Made by a program: the position numbers and the translations under genes | Assembly: GCA_903868245.1 (NCBI GenBank) | Contig: CAIPUN010000113.1 | Location: forward strand, 1-33,233 | Source of the DNA: an uncultured Sphingomonadales bacterium | GTDB lineage: Bacteria > Pseudomonadota > Alphaproteobacteria > Sphingomonadales > Sphingomonadaceae | Direction of reading: 5' to 3' | Length of the DNA: 33,233 nucleotides | The notes under the pieces: model-generated | The model's database searches: none | The model's input: the letters and a program-made list of their open reading frames with translations, nothing else | Told to the model about the DNA's origin: nothing | Shown here: piece after piece, positions 23,567 to 33,233 of the stretch | Layout of the letters: every line of letters starts with the position of its first letter | Numbering within the stretch: the stretch's first letter is position 1

Positions 23567-24622
23567 TTGCCAGTATCTTCAAAATTTCTGACCGGCCTAT
23601 CGTTGCTCATTGCGCTTGCTGGCTGCAGCGACAGTGCAAGCGAGACCAAAGTCGCGCCCAAGGCTGCCTTACCCGTTGAAATATTCATCGTCGGAAATCA
23701 GAGCGCAGAGCGGGAAATAAACGCCGTTGGTACGGTCCGTTATCGCCGCGAAACACCATTAGGTTTTACAACTGCGGGCAAGGTCGCTGTCGTACGTTTT
23801 GAAGAAGGCGACGTTGTAAAGCGCGGCGCGTTGTTGGCTGCGCTCGATACGACAAATGTGGGTGCGGATATGAGTGTCGCGACTGCCGAGCGTGATCGTG
23901 TTAGGGCAGAATTTGACCGTGTCCGCGCGCTTTACGCCGATGGTTGGATAACCAAAGCGCGGTTTGAGGCGGCTGAAGCGACTTTAAAAGGCGCAGAGGC
24001 GCGCGTGCGACAGGCCGGTTTTGCTAGCAGCACGGCGCAGCTTTATGCCCCATCAAGCGGCGTTGTGTTGATGCGTAATGTGCAGGCGGGGCAAGTCATC
24101 GCCGCCGGAACGCCCGTGCTTATGTTGGGTGAGGCGGATGAGGGCTTTGTCTTCCGCGTTCCAATAGTGGACCGCGACGCTTCGAAATTGCGCGTGGGCA
24201 TGGCCGCAGACATTTCGATTGAATCCGCAGGTGAAGCACCGCTGACGGCAACGATATCGGAAATTGACGGTCGCGCAAATGCCGGGACTGGCGCGTTTTC
24301 TGTGCAGTTTCGGCTTCCCAATCTACCGACATTGCGGTCGGGGCAAATCGGAACCGCGATCATTACCTTGCCAGGGTCAGAGGCTGGGGAGCAATTACAA
24401 ATTCCGGCAAGTGCTTTGTTCGGCGTGCGTACCGGTGAAGGTCTTGTCTATGTCGTGGATGCTAAGAATCGCATTGAAATCCGCAATGTCATTATACAGC
24501 GGGTCACCGACAAATTTGTGCTTGTATCTGGCGGCATACGGCCGGGCGACAAGATCGTGACATCCGGTTTGGAAAAACTGCGCACCGGGTCTGCCGTTCG
24601 TATCGTTAAGGGATTGCGCTAG
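23567..24622 (+). CDS. RND efflux periplasmic adaptor (lipoprotein)
   Basis: This is the membrane-fusion subunit of a tripartite efflux pump. From the preferred start it has 351 residues: an N-terminal lipoprotein signal with lipobox IALAGC (lipid on Cys20), a barrel-lipoyl half (GFTTAGKVAVVRFEEGDVVKRGALLAALD), a short coiled hairpin (ERDRVRAEFDRVRALYADGWITKARFEAAEATLKGAEARV), the second lipoyl half (LYAPSSGVVLMRNVQAGQVI) and a beta-barrel. I take TTG 23567 as the start because GGAGG (23557-23561) is 5 nt upstream; the in-frame GTG at 23537 has no such signal. It ends 3 nt before the pump gene. No local regulator or outer-membrane TolC-like gene is present. Confidence 0.9.
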   Translation: MPVSSKFLTGLSLLIALAGCSDSASETKVAPKAALPVEIFIVGNQSAEREINAVGTVRYRRETPLGFTTAGKVAVVRFEEGDVVKRGALLAALDTTNVGADMSVATAERDRVRAEFDRVRALYADGWITKARFEAAEATLKGAEARVRQAGFASSTAQLYAPSSGVVLMRNVQAGQVIAAGTPVLMLGEADEGFVFRVPIVDRDASKLRVGMAADISIESAGEAPLTATISEIDGRANAGTGAFSVQFRLPNLPTLRSGQIGTAIITLPGSEAGEQLQIPASALFGVRTGEGLVYVVDAKNRIEIRNVIIQRVTDKFVLVSGGIRPGDKIVTSGLEKLRTGSAVRIVKGLR

Positions 24623-24625
24623 ACC

Positions 24626-27600
24626 ATGCATATCGCGGAGTTGGCAATTCGGAGATGGCAGCTTACGCTTGTGCTATTCACGCTGCTCTGCGCGTTAGGT
24701 TTTTCTGCATTTCAGCAAGTTCCGCGGGCGGTTGACCCGCATTTTTCGATGCCTGTTGTGTCAATTGTGGCAGCGCAGCCAGGGGCAGATGCGGCCGAGA
24801 TTGAACAAACCATCACGAAGCCGATTGAAGAATTGGTTCAGGGTCTTGAGGACGTCCAAAGTGTCGTATCTTCTAGCAGTGACGGTAATGCGGTAATCCG
24901 GGCCGAGTTCGACTGGTCTGGCGATCCAGATCAATATTTCAATGACACCGTGCGCGAAGTTACGGCCATCCGTAATCAGCTTCCAGCAGATCTTCAGGCG
25001 CTGCAGTTCGAAAAAATCCGCACGACAAATGCGTCCATTCTCCAAATTGCACTGCTGAGCGATAGTGCGAGCTGGTACCGGATGGAGAAATATGCCCGCG
25101 ATGTCAGCGAAGCCTTGGGACGGTATAAGGAAGTCCGTCAGGCAGAAATATATGGCCTACCACAAACGGAAATCAGCGTTGCAATCAATTCGGGCAGGCT
25201 TGCCGAACTGCGTTTACCTGCCAGCGTTGTGGTAGATGCGATCCGTGTTGGCGGCGCGGATGTGCCCGCCGGGGCGGTCATCAGCGGTGCGCGCAGATTC
25301 AATGTGGAAACAGGCGGCGCGTTTCGCGATATAGATAAAATTCGCAATCTTCCCATCCGGACCAACGACGGATCGATAATCCGTGTCGGAGATGTCGCCG
25401 ATGTGAAAATCAGTGCGGCGGAACAGCGCACGAAGGTCAGCCACAACGGCAAGCGTGCCGTCTTCATTAGCGCCAATCAAAAACAGGGTACCGATGCGAC
25501 CAAATTGCGGAACCAGTTGGTCGCAGAGCTTGCAAGGCAACAGGAGTTATTGCCGCCCGACATAACGGCCGTGATTCAATTTGATCAAAGCAAGGATATT
25601 CGGAAACGCTTGAACGAGCTAGCGCGCGACTTTGCAATTGCCCTGTTTCTCGTGCTGATCACCTTGTTGCCCTTGGGGTGGCGGGCGTCGATTATCGTAA
25701 TGATTTCCATCCCTCTCTCGATTGCATCGGGTTTGCTCGCTATATCGGCTTATGGCTTCAATCTTAGCCAATTGGTGGTTGCAGGTTTCATCCTAACATT
25801 GGGCTTATTGGTCGATGACTCGATTGTTGTGGTCGAAAATATCGCCCGGCATTTACGCATGGGGAAAAGCCGAAGCGAAGCGGCGATCGATGGTACCAAA
25901 GAGATTACAATGGCGGTGTTGGGGTCGACCGGCGTATTGGTCTTCGCCTTTTTGCCCTTATTCTTTTTGCCCGAAGGTGCAGGCAAATTCACGCAAAGCT
26001 TCATCGGGACCATTGTCGCGACGATCACAGCGTCGATGATTGTATCGCTGACCATCGTACCGTTTCTGGCGAGCCGAATATTGAAACGCGATGAGACGGA
26101 GGAGGGTAGTCCGTTATTGCAATGGTTGATGCGCAAGATTGACCGTTTTTACCACCCGATGCTCCATTGGGCGCTGGATCGACCTCGCCGATCCGTATGG
26201 GGCGCTTTGATCGTTACAACTGCTGCATTCGCGCTTGTGCCGGTACTTGGATTCAGCCTGTTTCCAAATGCCGATACATCTTATTTCCGCGTTACGGTCG
26301 AGGCCGAGCAGGGCGCGAGCGTTGCTGAAACGGGCCGCATTGTCGCCCAAGTGTCTGCGATATTGAAAACCGAACCTGCGATCAAAGTGCGTGCAGAAAA
26401 TGTCGGTAGCTACAATCCGCCGGTTTTCTACAATGTATTTCAACGCGGAGAAAACCCGACCCATGGAGAAATTCTTGCCATCATGGACAATTGGCAAGGC
26501 GCAAAATCGCGGGCGATGGTGGACAGGTTGCGCACACAATTGGACCAGATCTCGGGCGCGCGTATCAAGCTGGTGCTGTTTCAGAATGGAGCGCCCATCA
26601 ACGCACCTGTCGAATTTCGCGTTTATGGCCCGGATCAGGACGAACTAAAACGTCTCGCCGGACAAATGGAGCAAATTTTACGCGAAACTCCTGGCACTAG
26701 AGACATTAACAACCCCGTTGCATTCGATAAGGTCGATTTGGACGTCCGCGTTGATGATGCCAAAGCGGCGCTGCTGGATGTACCTGCGGGCGCCGCGCGC
26801 CGCGCGATAAGGCTTGCACTCAGTGGCGAGCGCGCCGGTACCTATCGTGACACGGAAGGGGACAGCTACCCGGTTGTAGTCCGCTTGCCGCTTGCAGAGA
26901 CGCAGCCGGTTTCGGCGCTGGAATCGATTTATGTGTCGAACCGTAGTGGGCAAGCGGTGCAATTGGCGGAGATTTCAAACCCGACTCTAGAATCCACGCC
27001 TGCCGCCATTTATCGATATAATCTACAGCGCTATGTTGGCGTCACGGCCCAGATCACCAATGATGCTGTCGTGTCCAAGGTGAATGTGGATGCGAAAAAG
27101 CGTATGGAACAGATTCCGCTCGAGCCAGGCTATTCCATCGCGGTTGGCGGTGAGGCAGAGAAAATCAATGATACCTTCGCGGGCTTCGGCCCAGTGGTGG
27201 TGGTGGCCTTGTTTAGCATATTCGCCATTTTGGTGGCGGAATTTGGCCGATTTAAAGAAGCTTTGGTCGTCGCTGGGGTTATTCCTTTGGGCACCTTTGG
27301 CGGCCTTATCGCATTGCTGGTCACGGGAAATAATCTGTCCTTCCTTGCGATCATTGGATTTATTGCGCTGGTCGGGATCGAGATTAAAAACTCCATATTG
27401 TTGGTCGACTTCACCACACAGTTGCGACAGCGCGGCCTTGGCTTGCGTGAGGCGATTGAGAAAGCTGGCGAAGTGCGCTTCCTACCCGTTTTGCTGACGT
27501 CCGTGACTGCCATTGGCGGCCTTATGCCACTCGCCTTATTCGGCGGTAGCCTGTATGGGCCCTTGGCAATCGTGTTGATTGGGGGCTTGATTTCGTCCAC

Positions 27601-27688
27601 TTTCCTATCTCGTATTGTTACGCCTGCAATGTACCTGCTGGTGGTGCGCGGGGATGCGGCGAAGGCCGCAAATGCTGCCCAAGTTTAA
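24626..27688 (+). CDS. RND efflux transporter, AcrB/HAE1-like permease
   Basis: This 1020-residue inner-membrane pump has the standard layout of two halves with twelve helices and two large periplasmic loops. The proton-relay residues are present: Asp397-Asp398 in helix 4 (GLLVDDSIVVVENIARHL) and Lys921 in helix 10 (VGIEIKNSILLVDFTTQ). The first helix begins almost at the ATG (ELAIRRWQLTLVLFTLLCALGFSAF). The substrate cannot be predicted; the pairing with a lipoprotein adaptor and the absence of a dedicated TolC suggest a shared outer-membrane channel. The gene starts 3 nt after the adaptor stop, without its own strong ribosome-binding site, so coupling is likely. Its TAA overlaps the msrA ribosome-binding site. 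Confidence 0.95.
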   Translation: MHIAELAIRRWQLTLVLFTLLCALGFSAFQQVPRAVDPHFSMPVVSIVAAQPGADAAEIEQTITKPIEELVQGLEDVQSVVSSSSDGNAVIRAEFDWSGDPDQYFNDTVREVTAIRNQLPADLQALQFEKIRTTNASILQIALLSDSASWYRMEKYARDVSEALGRYKEVRQAEIYGLPQTEISVAINSGRLAELRLPASVVVDAIRVGGADVPAGAVISGARRFNVETGGAFRDIDKIRNLPIRTNDGSIIRVGDVADVKISAAEQRTKVSHNGKRAVFISANQKQGTDATKLRNQLVAELARQQELLPPDITAVIQFDQSKDIRKRLNELARDFAIALFLVLITLLPLGWRASIIVMISIPLSIASGLLAISAYGFNLSQLVVAGFILTLGLLVDDSIVVVENIARHLRMGKSRSEAAIDGTKEITMAVLGSTGVLVFAFLPLFFLPEGAGKFTQSFIGTIVATITASMIVSLTIVPFLASRILKRDETEEGSPLLQWLMRKIDRFYHPMLHWALDRPRRSVWGALIVTTAAFALVPVLGFSLFPNADTSYFRVTVEAEQGASVAETGRIVAQVSAILKTEPAIKVRAENVGSYNPPVFYNVFQRGENPTHGEILAIMDNWQGAKSRAMVDRLRTQLDQISGARIKLVLFQNGAPINAPVEFRVYGPDQDELKRLAGQMEQILRETPGTRDINNPVAFDKVDLDVRVDDAKAALLDVPAGAARRAIRLALSGERAGTYRDTEGDSYPVVVRLPLAETQPVSALESIYVSNRSGQAVQLAEISNPTLESTPAAIYRYNLQRYVGVTAQITNDAVVSKVNVDAKKRMEQIPLEPGYSIAVGGEAEKINDTFAGFGPVVVVALFSIFAILVAEFGRFKEALVVAGVIPLGTFGGLIALLVTGNNLSFLAIIGFIALVGIEIKNSILLVDFTTQLRQRGLGLREAIEKAGEVRFLPVLLTSVTAIGGLMPLALFGGSLYGPLAIVLIGGLISSTFLSRIVTPAMYLLVVRGDAAKAANAAQV

Positions 27689-27698
27689 GGATAAGTTC

Positions 27699-28238
27699 AT
27701 GCCCCAAGAAGAAGCCATTTTTGCCGGAGGTTGTTTCTGGTGCACCGAAGCCGTCTTTGGCCAATTGAACGGCGTCAGCGGCGTCGTTAGCGGCTATATT
27801 GGTGGCCACATGGTCGATCCGACTTACAAAGACGTGTGCAGCGGAAATACGGGACATGCCGAGGCAATACGCATCGTATTCGATACTGATGTCATAAGCT
27901 ATGCCGATTTGCTCGAAATATTCTTTGCAACGCATGATCCGACGCAGCTTAATCGGCAGGGCAATGACATTGGCACCCAATATCGTTCGGCAATCTTCCC
28001 CTTGTCCGACGAACAGCGCGCAAATGCCGAAGCAGGCATTGAAAAGGCCGCCGGCGATTGGCCCGCACCTATTGTGACGACAATCGAAGGGCCCGCAACT
28101 TGGTATCCCGCCGAAGACTATCACCAAGAATATTGGGATGGCGAAGGGCAGCGTAACCCTTATTGCCTCGCGGTCATTCCGCCAAAATTGGCGAAGTTGA
28201 AAAAAGGATTTGCCGCACGGATTGCCAACTCTGCATAG
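27699..28238 (+). CDS. msrA: Peptide methionine sulfoxide reductase A
   Basis: MsrA reduces the S-epimer of methionine sulfoxide in proteins using thioredoxin. The 179-residue product starts MPQEEAIFAGGCFWC, with catalytic Cys12 in GGCFWCTE and a second cysteine at 15. YIGGHMVDPTYKDVCSGNTGHAEAIRI, HDPTQLNRQGNDIGTQYRSAIF and the C-terminal YHQEYW complete the family signature. ATG 27699 has TAAGGA (27686-27691) 7 nt upstream, overlapping the pump stop. An upstream in-frame ATG (27672) is less well supported. The 10-nt gap from the RND gene means the two are probably cotranscribed. Confidence 0.95.
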   Translation: MPQEEAIFAGGCFWCTEAVFGQLNGVSGVVSGYIGGHMVDPTYKDVCSGNTGHAEAIRIVFDTDVISYADLLEIFFATHDPTQLNRQGNDIGTQYRSAIFPLSDEQRANAEAGIEKAAGDWPAPIVTTIEGPATWYPAEDYHQEYWDGEGQRNPYCLAVIPPKLAKLKKGFAARIANSA

Positions 28239-28269
28239 ACTTTGTTGCTTCACGCGTTAATCAGATATC

Positions 28270-29139
28270 ATGACACATAAACCCGTTCGTAAAGCTGTTT
28301 TTCCTGTCGCTGGATTGGGAACCCGTTTCCTGCCCGCTACGAAAGCCATTCCCAAAGAAATGCTGCCGATTGTCGACAGCCCGCTCATCCAATATGCGGT
28401 GAATGAGGCGCGCGAGGCCGGCATAGAGCAGATGATTTTCGTCACCGGTCGCGGCAAAAGCGTCATTGAGGATCATTTCGACATCGCGTTTGAGCTTGAG
28501 CATACCATGACCTCACGTGGGAAAGACGTATCAGTTCTGGCGAATACACGGCTTAGTCCTGGTAATTGTGTATATGTTCGGCAGCAGGAGCCCTTGGGCC
28601 TTGGCCACGCCATCTGGTGCGCGCGCGATATCATTGGCGATGAGCCATTTGCCATCTTCCTGCCCGATGAATTTATGCATGGATCGCCGGGATGTATGAA
28701 GCAGATGGCTGATGCGTATCACCAGATTGGCGGGAACATTATCAGCGTGCTTGAAGTGCCGCCTAATGATGTATCAAGCTATGGTGTGATTGCGCCCGGC
28801 GCAGCGAGCGGCGCGGTGACCGAAGTATTGGGCTTAGTTGAAAAGCCAAAGGTTGAGGATGCGCCATCGAACTTAATCGTGTCTGGGCGCTATATCCTTC
28901 AGCCGGAGGTTATGCGCATACTTGAAGGACAGGAGAAAGGCGCAGGTGGCGAAATCCAGCTAACTGACGCCATGGCGCAGATGATTGGTAGGCAGCCCTT
29001 TAACGCCGTAACATTTAACGGCAACCGTTATGACTGCGGGTCAAAAGTGGGATATATTGAAGCAAATTTAGCACTAGCACTGCAGCGACCAGACATGGCA
29101 GAGCAGGTAAGAGCGATTGCATTGAATTTGCTGAAGTAA
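28270..29139 (+). CDS. galU: UTP-glucose-1-phosphate uridylyltransferase
   Basis: GalU makes UDP-glucose for surface polysaccharide, glycolipid and sugar interconversion. The 289-residue product is full length. The nucleotide-binding N-terminus PVAGLGTRFLPATKAIPKEMLPIVD (12-36) is intact. QQEPLGLGHAIWCA, LPDEFM (Asp binding the metal), SYGVIAPG, VEKPKVEDAPSNL and GAGGEIQLTDAMA follow in normal order. The ATG at 28270 has no clear Shine-Dalgarno sequence and lies 31 nt after msrA, so it may be read from the same transcript or start leaderless. A lipoprotein gene follows 22 nt on. Confidence 0.96.
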   Translation: MTHKPVRKAVFPVAGLGTRFLPATKAIPKEMLPIVDSPLIQYAVNEAREAGIEQMIFVTGRGKSVIEDHFDIAFELEHTMTSRGKDVSVLANTRLSPGNCVYVRQQEPLGLGHAIWCARDIIGDEPFAIFLPDEFMHGSPGCMKQMADAYHQIGGNIISVLEVPPNDVSSYGVIAPGAASGAVTEVLGLVEKPKVEDAPSNLIVSGRYILQPEVMRILEGQEKGAGGEIQLTDAMAQMIGRQPFNAVTFNGNRYDCGSKVGYIEANLALALQRPDMAEQVRAIALNLLK

Positions 29140-29161
29140 ATTGTTTCTGGAAGGATGTATT

Positions 29162-29488
29162 GTGGGACGGAATGTGCGTTTGGTATTGGCGATTGCGCCC
29201 ATGATCTTGTTGCAAGGGTGCGCCGCGTCCGTAGTCACAGGTGTTGTCACAGATGTTGTTGGGGCACCTGTGAAAATTGTGTCCAAGACCGCTGACATTC
29301 TTACTACCAGCCAGTCTGAATCTGATGAGAAACGTGGGCGCGAGATGCGCAAGCATGAAGAGAAGTTAGGAAAACTCTCCCGGCAGCTGAAAAAAGCTGA
29401 AAAGCGCTGCGCTGATGGCGACAGAGATGCCTGCAAAAAAGCCAGAAACATTCGCGATGAAATCGAGGATGAGCGGCGCGGCTTATAA
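29162..29488 (+). CDS. Small lipoprotein with coiled-coil tail
   Basis: From GTG 29162 the product is 108 residues with a signal peptide and lipobox ILLQGC (lipid on Cys20), then a short glycine/valine-rich stretch and a charged helical tail (SDEKRGREMRKHEEKLGKLS and onward), probably a coiled coil. The tail has two cysteines (KRCADGDRDACKK). GGAAGGA at 29149-29155 lies 6 nt before this GTG; the longer TTG start at 29141 would lose the signal-peptide fit. The family is not recognised. Its position after galU suggests cell-envelope work but proves nothing. Confidence 0.8.
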   Translation: MGRNVRLVLAIAPMILLQGCAASVVTGVVTDVVGAPVKIVSKTADILTTSQSESDEKRGREMRKHEEKLGKLSRQLKKAEKRCADGDRDACKKARNIRDEIEDERRGL

Positions 29489-29537
29489 TTACGCCGCTTT
29501 TCCGCTAGCCTGTAAGAAGTATCGACAAACGGCTGAA

Positions 29538-29562
29538 GCGTAATCCGTTTTGCGGATTATGC
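29538..29562. repeat. Hairpin downstream of the lipoprotein gene
   Basis: The arms GCGTAATCCG (29538-29547) and CGGATTATGC (29553-29562) pair at 9 of 10 positions around TTTTG. No T-run follows, so it is not a clear intrinsic terminator. It lies in the 284-bp gap between the lipoprotein and rpoC genes, which otherwise shows only the bidirectional terminator. Confidence 0.5.
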
Positions 29563-29718
29563 GAGGCAAACTCTTTAACGTGACCGCTTCATCTACGCAG
29601 GGACATGCATTGGGCATCCAAAGGCAGTTTGTGAACCCTTAGCGCGGCTTGAAACTGACATTGTTGGGTTAATTTTAGGTCTCTACACCAACATTATTGC
29701 CAGCAAAGCGAGCCAACA

Positions 29719-29752
29719 AAAAACCCGCCGGAATTGCGTCCGGCGGGTTTTT
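29719..29752. terminator. Bidirectional intrinsic terminator
   Basis: Perfect 14-bp arms (29719-29732 and 29739-29752; CCCGCCGGA and TCCGGCGGG cores) flank ATTGCG, with A-run on the left and T-run on the right. It works for rpoC on the minus strand, 20 nt after its stop, and could also stop plus-strand readthrough from the galU-lipoprotein unit. Confidence 0.95.
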
Positions 29753-29772
29753 GTTTGTCTTAAAAGCGAAGT

Positions 29773-33233
<3,461 letters not shown>

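Noticed and set aside
27618-28253. 211-residue minus-strand open frame opposite msrA
   Set aside because: It is fully antisense to a well-supported gene, with no recognisable domain or ribosome-binding site.

Overview
The window looks like a chromosomal, mostly housekeeping stretch from an alphaproteobacterium, most likely of the order Sphingomonadales. The basis is the very large NAD-type glutamate dehydrogenase, a PutA without an N-terminal DNA-binding domain, spinster-type MFS and DmdC-like acyl-CoA dehydrogenase genes, a tiny K/R-rich protein starting MAKSQMKSSREVRKPK, and an intergenic palindromic repeat of the type I recall from sphingomonad genomes. The genus is not determined. No rRNA, tRNA, CRISPR array, phage module or transposase gene was found.

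Layout. 1-4864: purA, a spinster-like MFS carrier (convergent with purA), a class I methyltransferase, and an acidic-substrate SDF symporter (convergent with the methyltransferase). 4865-9872: a divergent control region with two palindromes, NAD-glutamate dehydrogenase, then a palindromic repeat that ends like a terminator. 9930-12791: a tiny basic protein, a PhnZ/MIOX-like HD protein and a LytS/LytTR two-component pair. 12887-14828: tadA, rpmB and an esterase-like phytase-family protein. 15058-19601: putA, a 60-residue membrane protein and a PQQ-type sugar dehydrogenase. 19599-19879: a multi-hairpin MITE-like element wedged between two convergent genes. 19877-23433: an AAA+ ATPase (DUF815), an acyl-CoA dehydrogenase and a Sua5/TsaC enzyme. 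23567-28238: an RND efflux adaptor and pump followed closely by msrA. 28270-33233: galU, a small lipoprotein, a bidirectional terminator, and rpoC running off the right edge.

Functional threads. The SDF symporter (acidic substrate, from its binding-site residues) and the glutamate dehydrogenase diverge from one short palindrome-rich region, which suggests a co-controlled glutamate uptake and catabolism unit. PutA, 5.4 kb further on, also makes glutamate. The genes are tightly packed: two convergent pairs share their stop codons (TTAA at 1312-1315, CTAA at 3521-3524), and several start codons (GTG or TTG) are decided by strong Shine-Dalgarno matches.

No clearly new multi-gene system is visible. 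The most unusual pieces are the 281-bp element at 19599-19879, whose tips supply the stop codons of both flanking genes, and the paired palindromes at 4923-4989.
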